The notes: a model not told the origin generated them from the sequence alone. A stretch of DNA of 49,946 nucleotides from Peribacillus simplex (GCF_001542915.1 NZ_LNNH01000017.1:1097-51042), one strand, 5' to 3'; shown: positions 9,061-18,369, counted from the stretch's first letter. Numbers and translations: made by a program.

Positions 9061-9451
9061 CTTCATTTCCCCGCATTCTATGCTGTTCGATGACCGATAG
9101 GGTTTGTTCCTCGGTTAAGGAGGATTGTTTAGCGATTTGGGCCAAAGAAAGCCCCTGCCCGTATAGGGATAGAACTTGGCTCTTTAGAATTTCATGAATC
9201 GCTTCGGAATTCCTGGAAGTGACAGGTGGCTGTGGAATTTGAGCTTTTACGGCAGGAAGGGGATCACCCTCGATGACGAATTCCTCTTCAAGGATCTTCA
9301 CTTTCTTTTTTAATTGATAGATATCCTGCATATAGGTTATCGTCATCTGTTCTAAATCTTCTTCCAATTTGGCCACCTTATCTTTGCTGAAAAACGAAAG
9401 GATAAGAAGGATGACGGCCAACGAGAAGAGAAGGATGATAAGGGTTTCCAT
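9053..9451 (-). CDS. Membrane protein with coiled coil and C-terminal HTH-like segment
   Basis: Unrecognised by name. The 132-residue protein has one N-terminal membrane helix (about residues 3-20), a charged coiled-coil stretch (about 24-60), a Pro-rich linker and a C-terminal segment (YGQGLSLAQIAKQSSLTEEQ) shaped like the small helix-turn-helix tails seen in SwrB-like membrane proteins of Bacillus. It starts at ATG 9451 behind GAGGTG and is the first gene of a two-gene minus-strand operon with the MltG-like gene. Function unknown; similarity to SwrB is architectural only. Confidence 0.6.
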   Translation of the reverse strand: METLIILLFSLAVILLILSFFSKDKVAKLEEDLEQMTITYMQDIYQLKKKVKILEEEFVIEGDPLPAVKAQIPQPPVTSRNSEAIHEILKSQVLSLYGQGLSLAQIAKQSSLTEEQTLSVIEQHRMRGNEDV

Positions 9452-9873
9452 GTTTTCACCTCAGAAGATAATTTTCGACATATACTTATATTTTACACAT
9501 ATTTTAAAAAAAATGGAGAATTTCATATTTTTATAGCCTTTACAGGGGCAGCACCCGCCATTTTTTTTGCTTGTCTTGTTTTAAAATCATGTCGAAACGT
9601 ATCAAGACCGTAGCCATGAAAAAAAAATGGCCATGAAAACGGGCATAAAACCTTTGCTAGATAACTTGCATAAAATTCGACAAAATGTGTTTATTGTCCA
9701 TCAGCTCAATCAGTGCTAACATGAAGGTAGAATAAATCGAAAAACGAATATTTTGAATATTTAGACTCATTGAACCCATAAGGAAATGGTGTGCAGATCC
9801 AAGCGTGGATTCTTTCACTGTCAGCGCCTAACGATAAGCTGTTTACCAATAGAGAAGAAGAAGGGATGATTAT
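9452..9873. other. Intergenic region upstream of 9451(-) and 9874(+)
   Basis: About 420 bases without a gene. It separates divergent genes and must contain their promoters, but I see no clear sigma-A pair. A small hairpin with AGATCCA and TGGAT arms lies near 9796-9814, and the 17-base word AGAATAAATCGAAAAAC at 9729-9745 recurs exactly at 46862-46878. Confidence 0.5.
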
Positions 9874-10482
9874 ATGAATTCGTTATACGCATATATGCCG
9901 CAGGGTAACCAAGATCTGTATCGTAAGGGGTTAAAGGCTGGTTTATGGATGGATGAGAGTTTTGATTGGTATCCTGAGGAAGATATGATGAGTCATCCGA
10001 ATGGGGAGATACGGACACTGCTACAAACGTTTACACAAGGCCAGGTGACCTTTTCGAAGTTCACGATCAGGAATACCTCATTCGAGACGAAGCGGCCAAA
10101 AGTATTTTTTCACTATGAAAACGCTTTCGAAAAGCAGGCAGTGGCTTTTTACAGCCCCAATGAACGGGCCATATTACATGTAGCACCCCGTTCCATTGCT
10201 TTATTAGGCGGTCTCGTAAAAGGGAAAAGCATCTCTCAATATTGCATTCAAGGCAAGGGAAGCCTTTATCAGGAGGGGTGTTTCAAATCATTGAAAGAAG
10301 GGCTGCTTGCTTACTCACCGCTTGCGAAAGGGGAAGTGACGAGCATGTTCACGTTGGAGACGGAGATTCTGCCGAAGGAATGTGTCGAAGCGGTGGCCTG
10401 GGCGATTCATGCTGAAACGAAGGAGGAAGCCAAAGTTATCAATAATCAGCTTCTACTTACAATGCAAAACGTTACGAATTGA
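9874..10482 (+). CDS. Hypothetical protein, 202 residues
   Basis: I do not recognise this protein. It has no signal peptide or membrane helix; composition and the alternation of beta-like segments suggest a soluble cytoplasmic protein. Start ATG 9874 follows GAAGGGATG with good spacing, and codon use resembles its neighbours, so it is probably a real gene. It stands between the divergent 9451(-) gene and rpmG, as a single gene about 116 bases before rpmG, with no terminator between. Confidence 0.7.
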   Translation: MNSLYAYMPQGNQDLYRKGLKAGLWMDESFDWYPEEDMMSHPNGEIRTLLQTFTQGQVTFSKFTIRNTSFETKRPKVFFHYENAFEKQAVAFYSPNERAILHVAPRSIALLGGLVKGKSISQYCIQGKGSLYQEGCFKSLKEGLLAYSPLAKGEVTSMFTLETEILPKECVEAVAWAIHAETKEEAKVINNQLLLTMQNVTN

Positions 10483-10598
10483 AATGGATAAAAGTTAATG
10501 TGCGATTTCCCAAAAAACATACTAGCAATTCACAGGGAATAATGCTATTATAGAAAAGTCCTATGTGAAAAAGTCAATATGTTTGGAGGGAAATACAC

Positions 10599-10748
10599 AT
10601 GCGCGTGAATATTACATTAGCTTGCACTGAATGTGGAGACCGTAACTATATTTCTAAAAAAAATAAACGTAACAATCCAGACCGTCTTGAGCTTAAAAAG
10701 TACTGCTCAAGAGAAAAACGCAGCACGACTCACCGTGAAACAAAGTAA
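10599..10748 (+). CDS. rpmG: 50S ribosomal protein L33
   Basis: A 49-residue basic protein beginning [17 protein letters not shown], the characteristic L33 sequence of the type called RpmGA in B. subtilis. It carries CxxC (Cys9, Cys12) and a further Cys36. Translation starts at ATG 10599 behind TTTGGAGGG. Placed immediately before the 5-formyltetrahydrofolate cyclo-ligase gene yqgN, as in B. subtilis. It is followed by its own terminator. Confidence 0.96.
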   Translation: MRVNITLACTECGDRNYISKKNKRNNPDRLELKKYCSREKRSTTHRETK

Positions 10749-10749
10749 G

Positions 10750-10778
10750 CAACAGGATTTTTCCTGTTGTTTTTTTTA
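10750..10778 (+). terminator. Terminator after rpmG
   Basis: CAACAGGA pairs with TCCTGTTG around a TTTT loop and is followed by nine T residues. Confidence 0.93.
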
Positions 10779-10864
10779 TGCTTTTTTTTACGTTCTTACC
10801 GACGTTCTGTAAACGAACTGCTATTATGGAATAATAAAGCAGCAGAGCAAAGGAGTGGGTAACG

Positions 10865-11425
10865 ATGAAAGATAACAAGAAAAGGCTTCGACAGGAAGTG
10901 AAATCCCTCTTGATGGGGCTGACCGATGGGGAACATGAAGAAGGATCGAACAGGATAGCTGAAAACTTATTTTCGTTGGAAGAATGGAAAAAGGCAAAAA
11001 CGATCGGCATCACGATTTCCATCCATCCCGAAGTGCCAACAGAACGGATCATCGAACAAGCGTGGAGTGAAGGCAAGGAAGTGGCGGTACCAAAATGTGA
11101 GACGTTGCAATTCAAAAAAATATCCTCCTTCAAAGAGCTGGAGTCTGTATATCATGGGCTGCTTGAACCTGTAGCCGAAACAGCCAAGGTGACGAAAAGC
11201 GAAATGGATGTAGTGATCGTCCCCGGCCTCGCTTTTACGAAAGAGGGGTTTCGCCTCGGCTTCGGGGGCGGCTATTATGACCGGTACCTTCCCGGCTTCA
11301 AAGGAACCACGATGGCCCTTGCATACGAAATTCAGCTTGTGGATGAGCTCCCGATAGAGATGCATGATATGGCAGTCGATAAGCTCATTACCCCATCCAA
11401 GGTCCTGCAAACGTCCGTCCAATAG
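10865..11425 (+). CDS. yqgN: 5-formyltetrahydrofolate cyclo-ligase
   Basis: Converts 5-formyltetrahydrofolate to 5,10-methenyltetrahydrofolate using ATP, recycling a folate storage form. The 186-residue length is usual. The signature near the C-terminus, GFRLGFGGGYYDRYL, is the family's folate/ATP-binding loop, and a basic N-terminal KDNKKRLRQEVKSLL precedes it. The start at 10865 follows AAAGGAGTGG. Adjacent to rpmG as in B. subtilis. Confidence 0.95.
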   Translation: MKDNKKRLRQEVKSLLMGLTDGEHEEGSNRIAENLFSLEEWKKAKTIGITISIHPEVPTERIIEQAWSEGKEVAVPKCETLQFKKISSFKELESVYHGLLEPVAETAKVTKSEMDVVIVPGLAFTKEGFRLGFGGGYYDRYLPGFKGTTMALAYEIQLVDELPIEMHDMAVDKLITPSKVLQTSVQ

Positions 11426-11500
11426 AAGATGTTTGATTTTTATCACTTTTAGCTCATAAAAATCCTCTCCTGTATCACACTAATGATAGGAGGGATTGCT

Positions 11501-11689
11501 ATGCTTCGATCCATTATTCACATCTTCTTGGTTGGTTTAGCGGTGTATGCCGGTTATAAAAACCGGTACCGCTTGGTCAATGCGTCGCTATCCAATGGCT
11601 TCCTGAGAAGATTTCTAGTGACCAAATCCTTGAGCATGCCAATGTTCAGGGACAAAATGATGCAAAGCATGTTCAGTCAAACCAAATGA
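11501..11689 (+). CDS. yqgO: Small membrane-associated protein, YqgO type
   Basis: A 62-residue basic protein with one hydrophobic N-terminal segment (IIHIFLVGLAVYAGY) and no known domain. Start ATG 11501 follows the strong ATAGGAGGG at 11486-11493. Its place between yqgN and gluP (yqgP) matches yqgO in B. subtilis, which is the basis for the symbol. Function unknown. Confidence 0.75.
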   Translation: MLRSIIHIFLVGLAVYAGYKNRYRLVNASLSNGFLRRFLVTKSLSMPMFRDKMMQSMFSQTK

Positions 11690-11706
11690 AAATGCCTGCA
11701 TTTCTT

Positions 11707-11738
11707 AAAAAGGAACCTCATCAAGGTTCCTTTTTTTA
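11707..11738 (+). terminator. Terminator after yqgO
   Basis: AAAAAGGAACCT pairs with AGGTTCCTTTTT around CATCA, ending in a T run. Confidence 0.92.
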
Positions 11739-11802
11739 CTTTTTTCATGATATCGTCTATAGTTTTAAGTAACAAAATCAGAAGCTTGAGATCGATTGGA
11801 AA

Positions 11803-13353
11803 GTGGGGAAGGCATTGGGATTTAAAGAGGATTATTTGTTTTGGGGAACCATAAGGGAGTTGTCGGCCCATTATGATTATCGAATGATTACCGTCACGGA
11901 AAACCATCAGGAGATTTGGCTTGAAAGCGATACGAATAAGGAATTCCCTGTCATCAGGCTGATCCGGCATGATTTGGATTGGGCAAACTGGCTGAAGCGT
12001 GATATCGAACGGACTCTGCAGAATGGGGAAAGAATCAGGCAGAAATTATACAAAAAACCAATAAACATATTAAGCATCTATGTGAGTAAATTTACGCCTG
12101 TCGATGATCATGATTTCAGTTTGCAGGCTGCCTCCTATAAAAAAACGAAGGTGGACACATTCATTCTCACTTCTGAAGCATTTCAACAGTCGCTTCAGAA
12201 CCTTGAGCATGTCTTGAAAAAATCACTTTCCGTTCAGGTTCTTCAAGAAGATGAAATAGATGAAGAAAAAGTACTTGCCTTAAAGAAGGACGCCATCTCC
12301 GAGTCAGTCAAAAAGGCCAAGGCAGAGCAGAAAGTGTTTCAAAATGCCAATAAGCCTTTCTTTACATATATATTCATGGCGATTCAGATAGCTGTGTTCA
12401 TCTTGATGGAGTTCAATGGGGGCAGCACCAATTCCAAGACGTTGATCGAGTTCGGGGCAAAATCCTCACCATTGATCATGCAGGGGGAGTGGTGGAGGTT
12501 CCTTAGCCCGATGATCGTGCATATTGGCTTCCTTCATTTGCTGATGAACACTTTTTCCCTGTATTTAATTGGTGCTGAAGTAGAAAGGATTTACGGCAAT
12601 GCCAGGTTCCTTTTCATTTATGTATTCGCTGGCTTTGCCGGGACGCTAGGCAGTTTCATCATGACCCCGAACCTATCGGCTGGCGCAAGCGGAGCGATTT
12701 TCGGCTGTTTCGGAGCACTGCTGTACTTTGGAATCGTCTACCCGAAGTTATTCATGCGCTCGATGGGATCGTCGGTCATCGTCTTGATCATCATTAACCT
12801 GATATATGGTTTTTCGGTTTCAGGCATTGACAACGCAGGACATATCGGAGGTTTGATTGGTGGCTTCCTTGCTGCTGGAGTGGTCCATCTTCCAAAAAAC
12901 AAACACATTTTGCGGCAGTTGGTTTTTTTAATGGGAACGGTGATTTTGACTTATACTCTGCTCCAGTACGGCTTCCATCATCAAAACAGCTCGGCCGTCA
13001 ATGATAACACGATGGCGCTGCTTGCCCAAAAATATATCGATGATGAAAAGGAAGCGAAAGCGGAAGAAATGCTGAACGATTATGTAAGTGACAACCCGGA
13101 TGCACCTTTTTCGCTATTCATGCTCGGAAATTTAGCCTTTGAAAAAAAAGACATTGACAAAGCCAAGGATTATTACGAAAAATCAATCGCGGCGAATCCG
13201 GATTTACATCAAGCGCATTACAACCTTGCCTTGGTCGATATGAATCTTGGAGCATACGATCAGGCTAAGGAGCAAGCAGAAAAGGCGATTGAGCTTGCTC
13301 CGGACAATAAGTCATATGCCAAACTGCTGAAGAAGATCGAAACCCAACTATAA
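11803..13353 (+). CDS. gluP: Rhomboid intramembrane serine protease with C-terminal TPRs (GluP)
   Basis: Cleaves membrane proteins within the lipid bilayer. The layout matches B. subtilis GluP/YqgP: a soluble N-terminal domain (about 1-180), a six-helix rhomboid core with catalytic GASG (Ser296, numbering from GTG 11803) and His347 in AGHIGG, an extra membrane helix, then two to three tetratricopeptide repeats (about 400-516). In B. subtilis it processes the magnesium transporter MgtE and works with FtsH. The start is uncertain: GTG 11803 lacks a strong Shine-Dalgarno, and TTG 11815 or 11836 (the latter behind AAAGAGG) are alternatives. It overlaps the convergent gene's end by 6 bases. Confidence 0.93.
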   Translation: MGKALGFKEDYLFWGTIRELSAHYDYRMITVTENHQEIWLESDTNKEFPVIRLIRHDLDWANWLKRDIERTLQNGERIRQKLYKKPINILSIYVSKFTPVDDHDFSLQAASYKKTKVDTFILTSEAFQQSLQNLEHVLKKSLSVQVLQEDEIDEEKVLALKKDAISESVKKAKAEQKVFQNANKPFFTYIFMAIQIAVFILMEFNGGSTNSKTLIEFGAKSSPLIMQGEWWRFLSPMIVHIGFLHLLMNTFSLYLIGAEVERIYGNARFLFIYVFAGFAGTLGSFIMTPNLSAGASGAIFGCFGALLYFGIVYPKLFMRSMGSSVIVLIIINLIYGFSVSGIDNAGHIGGLIGGFLAAGVVHLPKNKHILRQLVFLMGTVILTYTLLQYGFHHQNSSAVNDNTMALLAQKYIDDEKEAKAEEMLNDYVSDNPDAPFSLFMLGNLAFEKKDIDKAKDYYEKSIAANPDLHQAHYNLALVDMNLGAYDQAKEQAEKAIELAPDNKSYAKLLKKIETQL

Positions 13354-14205
13354 ATCTTGGCGCAGCATGATGGGGGTACCGTCTTTCAGTGTAAACAAGA
13401 CAAGTAATTCACGTTGATTCTTCGCCATAAGCAATAGGGGGATGGTGCTGCCTTGTGCATTAACGGTGGATCCATCCTCTTTCTTTATTCCTAATACATA
13501 ACCTTTATAAAGGCCCTCCCAAAGCCTGCCAACAATTTCTTCCCGCTTGAATGGAGGGAATGCGGAAAGCCATTGGTTTTTTTTGTCAGGGAGGTCGGTC
13601 AATGAGATGATGTTATATTGATCCAAGTTAATGTGATACGCTTGACTGGCTTTTTCCAAGCCGTTTTGAACCGTTTGCTCGGTCAAGCTATCCAGGGTTT
13701 TTTTCCATTCAATCTGTTCTTCCGAAAGCGGACGGTGGAAATATTGAAAGGAAGGTGTCGTTATGGCATATATTTTATCTTTACTGAGCTGCTGGGCACT
13801 GGTGAAAATGGTTTCACTTGGATGAACCTCTGCATAATGAAAAGTGACGGCATCATAACGTCCGCTTTCACTTTCTTTCGCCTTCGCTTTTTGGGAGAGT
13901 TCTTGTTTATTTTGCCGCCAATTCTTTAAAGCTCCTGTCAATTTTCCATTGGTATATAAAAGGGATACGTCTTGACGCAGGTAGGCAGGCCGGTCCAATG
14001 CGGAACTCACCCTCCAAGTGATCGTATAGCTGGACCCCCCGTTTTCCTTTGGCATAAGATGTGTGGAAGCATGTTCAAAATGGAGCGAGGAATCGATGGG
14101 AAAAAAAATGATGGTTTCCTCTGCCCGCTCATTATTTGAAAAATAAAGGATGACAAAAATCGTAGTCAAGAGTAATAAAACGGTATACTTCAATTGTAAT
14201 TTCAT
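13348..14205 (-). CDS. Membrane-anchored extracytoplasmic hypothetical protein
   Basis: I do not recognise this 285-residue protein. It has an N-terminal membrane anchor (KYTVLLLLTTIFVILYFS) and a large outward domain without cysteines, with no motif I can name. It runs convergent to gluP and their stop regions overlap by 6 bases (13348-13353), with no terminator between; each probably ends inside the other's 3' region. Sited where B. subtilis moves directly from yqgP to yqgQ, so this looks like an insertion in this lineage. Confidence 0.7.
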   Translation of the reverse strand: MKLQLKYTVLLLLTTIFVILYFSNNERAEETIIFFPIDSSLHFEHASTHLMPKENGGSSYTITWRVSSALDRPAYLRQDVSLLYTNGKLTGALKNWRQNKQELSQKAKAKESESGRYDAVTFHYAEVHPSETIFTSAQQLSKDKIYAITTPSFQYFHRPLSEEQIEWKKTLDSLTEQTVQNGLEKASQAYHINLDQYNIISLTDLPDKKNQWLSAFPPFKREEIVGRLWEGLYKGYVLGIKKEDGSTVNAQGSTIPLLLMAKNQRELLVLFTLKDGTPIMLRQDL

Positions 14206-14431
14206 TTTTCCCCTCCATGATGCAAGCCTTTACGGGATGCATCGTCTGTCTGAAATATGAAAAATCGAAACAATTTTAGATTAGGCGTTCACTAGCCTTG
14301 TATTCCATCATATGAATGGAGTTGGACATGTATGAGGGGGAGCGGGAAATTATCAAATGAGGAAATGAACGCTTGTTACAAAACGGTGGATTCGATATAC
14401 TTTCTTATAGAAAAGAGTAAAGAGGCTTATT

Positions 14432-14653
14432 ATGAAAACATATTATGATCTTCAACAATATTTGAAAAGATTTGGTACATTTATTTATATGGGCGATCGT
14501 GTCGCCGAGCTTGAAATGATGGAGACCGAAATCAGGGAAATCCATCGGATGCAGATGATGGATACGAAAGATTATCAAATGGCAATCCTGTTAATTAGGC
14601 AGCAATTGGCCCTTGAGACGGAGAAACAGAAAAAAATTGATAAAAAAAGGTGA
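14432..14653 (+). CDS. yqgQ: YqgQ family protein (DUF910)
   Basis: A 73-residue, charged, helical cytoplasmic protein of the DUF910/YqgQ family: [20 protein letters not shown] then alternating acidic and hydrophobic helices. Start ATG 14432 follows AAAGAGG. It lies directly before glcK, and its stop codon (14651-14653) precedes that gene's start by 5 bases, as in B. subtilis where the two genes are also adjacent. Role unknown; possibly nucleic-acid binding. Confidence 0.9.
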   Translation: MKTYYDLQQYLKRFGTFIYMGDRVAELEMMETEIREIHRMQMMDTKDYQMAILLIRQQLALETEKQKKIDKKR

Positions 14654-14658
14654 GAATG

Positions 14659-15618
14659 ATGGAAAAATGGCTGATGGGTGTCGATTTAGGCGGTACAACT
14701 ACCAAACTGGCTTTAATCAATTCATATGGGGAGATCATTCATAAATGGGAAATCAACACCGACATCTCCGAAAAAGGGAAATTCATCACGATGAACATTG
14801 CCAAGGCAATAGATGCGAAGCTTGAAGAATTGAATGAACCGAAGAGTAAGTTAGTGGGGATAGGGATGGGGGCCCCTGGCCCTGTGGATTTTGTCAACGG
14901 TTCGATATACGAAGCAGTGAATCTGGGGTGGAAAGACTATCCATTGAAGGATTTATTGGAAGTCGAGACCTCTTTGCCTGCGGTCATTGATAATGACGCC
15001 AATATGGCTGCTCTCGGAGAGATGTGGAAAGGTGCCGGTAATGGAGCCAAAGACCTTGTTTGTGTAACACTTGGGACGGGTGTAGGCGGGGGCATCATAC
15101 ATAATGGCCGAATCGTCCATGGAACAAGCGGTGCTGCAGGTGAAATAGGGCACATAACGGTTATTGCCGACGGTGGAGCTCCGTGTAATTGCGGCAAGAC
15201 AGGTTGTTTGGAAACGGTTGCTTCAGCTACCGGAATCGTCCGGCTGGCTTTAGAGGCATTGAATGAGGACGATGGAACATCGTTGCTGCAGCAAAAAGTG
15301 AACGAAGGAAATGTCGTTTCTTCCAAATTGCTATTCCAATGCGCAAAAGATGGTGATTCCTTGTCAAAAGCTGTGGTCGATAAGGTAGGCAATTACTTAG
15401 GACTTGCGCTATCACATGTAGGGAATGTCATGAATCCAGATAAAATCGTAATTGGCGGTGGTGTTTCCCAGGCGGGAGGGATCTTGCTTGATACGGTCCG
15501 TGCTGCCTTTGAAAAGTATGCGTTCAAACGAGTTGGCAAGTCAACGAAAATAAGCCTTGCAACACTAGGCAATGATGCTGGGGTAATAGGGGCAGCTTGG
15601 CTAATTAAAAATCAATAG
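14659..15618 (+). CDS. glcK: Glucokinase, ROK family
   Basis: Phosphorylates glucose with ATP to glucose 6-phosphate for glycolysis. ROK hallmarks are visible: phosphate-binding [13 protein letters not shown] at the N-terminus, GMGAPGPVD, the catalytic-loop [12 protein letters not shown], and the zinc motif CNCGKTGC. Length of 319 residues fits. ATG 14659 is chosen because AAAAGGTGA at 14645-14653 gives workable spacing; ATG 14656 and GTG 14650 are alternatives. A terminator follows. Confidence 0.95.
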   Translation: MEKWLMGVDLGGTTTKLALINSYGEIIHKWEINTDISEKGKFITMNIAKAIDAKLEELNEPKSKLVGIGMGAPGPVDFVNGSIYEAVNLGWKDYPLKDLLEVETSLPAVIDNDANMAALGEMWKGAGNGAKDLVCVTLGTGVGGGIIHNGRIVHGTSGAAGEIGHITVIADGGAPCNCGKTGCLETVASATGIVRLALEALNEDDGTSLLQQKVNEGNVVSSKLLFQCAKDGDSLSKAVVDKVGNYLGLALSHVGNVMNPDKIVIGGGVSQAGGILLDTVRAAFEKYAFKRVGKSTKISLATLGNDAGVIGAAWLIKNQ

Positions 15619-15682
15619 AATTCTTGAACCGTTTTCTAAGCAGCCCTGTTGGGACAGGACTGAAAGAAACGTTAAAAAAACG

Positions 15683-15708
15683 AAGCCTGGAGCGATCCAG
15701 GTTTTTTG
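15683..15708 (+). terminator. Terminator after glcK
   Basis: CCTGGA (15686-15691) pairs with TCCAGG (15696-15701) around GCGA, followed by TTTTTT. Confidence 0.85.
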
Positions 15709-15769
15709 GCATTGCATTTTTTCGGGGATCGGTTCATAAAATCAGACTAGGAAGGGGGCGGAGCATTAA

Positions 15770-16936
15770 ATGAAAGTCGTGAGCAGAAGCAGAGATACGT
15801 TGGCCTATTACAGCCAATTATTTCAAATCCCGCAAGTTTTACTGGAGGATGCCAATCCCACCATCGCTGAAGGGAATTTGCCAACAGACATCGAGGTTCA
15901 GATTCCCGGGTTCGTAACGGATAAAGAATCCCGTTCGGGGAGCACGTTGAGAGAAATCGCGTTACGATCCCAATTGCCCCTCGATGCTTTATCATTATTG
16001 AATCAAGTTGAGAAGGAAACGGTTTCCGTACCGGTCAGGATCATCAACCCCTTGCTTGTCATCGAAAAACCGTATGATTACCAATCTCTTCTTGATGACC
16101 TTGACATCCTTTCTTTTCATTATCCCTTCATTCAAGTTGAATCGATAGGGAAGAGTGTATTAGGAAAAGAGCTTTTGGAAGTACGGGTCGGTCAAGGGAA
16201 GAAGGTGATCCATTATAACGGCTCATTCCATGCCAACGAGTGGATCACCTCGGCCGTTTTGATGAAATGGCTGAATGATTTGCTGGTGGCAGTTACGAAT
16301 GATCGCACGCTTTGCAGTGTGGATTGCATGTCTTTTTATCAAAATGTAACCATCTCAATCGTGCCGATGGTCGATCCGGATGGAGTCGACCTAGTCATAA
16401 AAGGAGAGCAAGCCGCTGAAGGGAAATTCGATGTTTTAAAGATGAATAACGGCAATCCCGCCTTTTACGCTTGGAAAGCCAATATCCGCGGTGTTGACCT
16501 GAATAATCAATATCCAGCGAATTGGGAGATTGAAAAGCGAAGAAAGCTTCCAAAAGCTCCCGCACCGAGGGATTTTCCAGGACAGTATTCTTTATCTGAG
16601 CCAGAAGCGTTGGCCATGAAGGAATTGGCTGAAAGACGGAATTTTGAAAGAGTGATAGCCCTTCATACACAGGGGAAGGAATTTTATTGGGGATATGAAG
16701 GACATGAACCCGAGCATTCGGCGAGTATGGCGAGGGAGTTCGAGATGCGCAGCGGATATCGTGCCGTTCAATACGTGGATAGCCATGCGGGGTATAAAGA
16801 TTGGTTCATACAGGAATTCAAACGACCTGGCTTCACGATTGAGCTGGGTACGGGAATCAACCCACTTCCTTTGTCGCATCTTCCTGGAATTTATGAAGAT
16901 TCCGTGAAGATTTTAATGGCAGGACTGTATATGTGA
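15770..16936 (+). CDS. yqgT: M14 gamma-D-glutamyl-L-diamino acid endopeptidase, YqgT type
   Basis: A zinc peptidase that cuts the gamma-D-Glu to diaminopimelate bond in peptidoglycan stem peptides. The N-terminal part (about residues 1-100) shows two LysM-like repeats (SRDTLAYYSQLFQIP; GSTLREIALRSQLP); the M14 domain follows. Zinc ligands are His154 and Glu157 in FHANEW and His299 in LHTQGKE; the general base is Glu358 in FTIELGTG. Length 388. No signal peptide is seen, consistent with a cytoplasmic or mother-cell spore role. Start follows AGGAAGGGGGCGG. Sited after glcK as in B. subtilis (with yqgS missing). Confidence 0.92.
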   Translation: MKVVSRSRDTLAYYSQLFQIPQVLLEDANPTIAEGNLPTDIEVQIPGFVTDKESRSGSTLREIALRSQLPLDALSLLNQVEKETVSVPVRIINPLLVIEKPYDYQSLLDDLDILSFHYPFIQVESIGKSVLGKELLEVRVGQGKKVIHYNGSFHANEWITSAVLMKWLNDLLVAVTNDRTLCSVDCMSFYQNVTISIVPMVDPDGVDLVIKGEQAAEGKFDVLKMNNGNPAFYAWKANIRGVDLNNQYPANWEIEKRRKLPKAPAPRDFPGQYSLSEPEALAMKELAERRNFERVIALHTQGKEFYWGYEGHEPEHSASMAREFEMRSGYRAVQYVDSHAGYKDWFIQEFKRPGFTIELGTGINPLPLSHLPGIYEDSVKILMAGLYM

Positions 16937-17103
16937 TTAGATTTTACTACGGAATATACTTCCACAAAAATATAAGATAATTATTCGCCACATTTTCTCT
17001 TTTTTACTTTATAATGAAAGTCGTAAGGATTCGAATAATCCTTGCACTTTCTAATGTCTCGCTCACATATGCCAGGCGTTTTTAGTTTTGAAGTTGGAGG
17101 TGT

Positions 17104-18276
17104 GTGGAGATTAAAGCAATCAAAGCAGCGCTTTGTATGCGGCTTACCATTGGCAAGATGTTGTGTATCGTCCCATTATTTATCTCCACTATCCTTCTTA
17201 TCTCGGCTTGTGAGCCTTCCAAGGACCTTAGTAAACCCGTAACTGATACGGAAAAAGAACACTCCCCATCCAACTTAGGGAATTCTTCCCGTGATTGGAA
17301 GATCCCGACTGATGAAACCGAAAAAATCGATCAAATCTATGGATGGCTTGATACCAAAACCATTTTATTTGCTGAGAAGCGGGATGGCAATAAAGTCCCC
17401 CAGTTAATGGCTTGGAACCTGGAAACGAATGAAACGTCCGTTTTCTATCAGCCCGCCATTGCGTTTTCCGAAGTTTCAATCAGTCCATCTGGAACGCATA
17501 CTTTGATTTCGTCCTTCACGTCTTCGGGCAAAGCATCGATCACCATTCTCGATCGTACAGGCAATCCATTGTATTCTATGTCGATACCCGCCTATGAATT
17601 AGCTTATGAGTGGAACTCCTATCGAGATGGAACGCTGTTTTTATCAAGTTTTAACGAAGATTGGACCTATAGCTCTTATGTGCTGAACCCAGATGATCAA
17701 TCAATGGAAACACTGGACTTTCCACAGCCCTTTGCTCAATGGGCAGGTGAAAAGGATTTGATGTTTCTCGATTGGGACCGGGATGAACCTGCTTTGACGG
17801 CTCCCTTAGTAAAGAAGGCGCTGAATGATGATACGGCGGATAGCCTTATGCTCGATGTCATTCACTTTAAAAAAATGAAGCATGCGCTGATGACGATTCA
17901 AGTGGAGACAGAAAAACATGATCGGGGTACATACGCTTTTTATGATCAAACTAACGAGCCGATTCACTCTTTTTCCGTGCCGCTATTGAAAAGCTTTTCA
18001 GATTGGGTGATTCCTTCCTATGATTTCAATGAAAAAAACAAGGAATTCATCACGTTCATTCCAAATGAATCAAAAGACGCGGACCAATATGTGGGAAGGT
18101 TTACCTTGACTAAATTAAATTGGGAAAAAGGCACACAAGAAGAAGTGATGAAGGACATGGAAAATGAACCGTTAAGCTGTTCGCTTGATGGCAACTTCTG
18201 CTTATATGGATATCAATTCGAGAAAATCATTGATATGAAAACCCATCAAATACAAAGACTATTTAAAAAACAATGA
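17104..18276 (+). CDS. yqgU: YqgU-like lipoprotein, predicted beta-propeller
   Basis: A secreted lipoprotein of about 370 residues with an N-terminal signal ending in lipobox LISAC and a repeated WD40-like beta-propeller (motifs such as SISPSGTHTLISS and YGWLDTKTILFAE recur). Similar in length and place to B. subtilis YqgU. The start is uncertain: GTG 17104 sits only 3 nt after GGAGG, while ATG 17137 or 17158 would also give a signal peptide. Function unknown. Confidence 0.78.
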   Translation: MEIKAIKAALCMRLTIGKMLCIVPLFISTILLISACEPSKDLSKPVTDTEKEHSPSNLGNSSRDWKIPTDETEKIDQIYGWLDTKTILFAEKRDGNKVPQLMAWNLETNETSVFYQPAIAFSEVSISPSGTHTLISSFTSSGKASITILDRTGNPLYSMSIPAYELAYEWNSYRDGTLFLSSFNEDWTYSSYVLNPDDQSMETLDFPQPFAQWAGEKDLMFLDWDRDEPALTAPLVKKALNDDTADSLMLDVIHFKKMKHALMTIQVETEKHDRGTYAFYDQTNEPIHSFSVPLLKSFSDWVIPSYDFNEKNKEFITFIPNESKDADQYVGRFTLTKLNWEKGTQEEVMKDMENEPLSCSLDGNFCLYGYQFEKIIDMKTHQIQRLFKKQ

Positions 18277-18287
18277 TGATCTAAATT

Positions 18288-18314
18288 AAAAGCTCGCCAC
18301 AATGGCGAGCTTTA
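18288..18314 (+). terminator. Terminator after yqgU
   Basis: AAAGCTCGCC pairs with GGCGAGCTTT around ACAAT. The T run after it is short, and a second, stronger hairpin follows at 18321. Confidence 0.75.
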
Positions 18315-18320
18315 GCTTTC

Positions 18321-18369
18321 ATACTGTAGGCACACTCTGTAAGGATGGAGTGTGTTTACAGTATTTTTT
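18321..18369 (+). terminator. Long terminator of the TGTAG family
   Basis: ATACTGTA-GG-CACACTC pairs with GAGTGTG-TT-TACAGTAT around TGTAAGGATG and runs into seven T residues. Its ACTGTAG...TACAGT arms resemble the outer arms of hairpins at 30018, 44860, 45111 and 49690. Confidence 0.88.
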
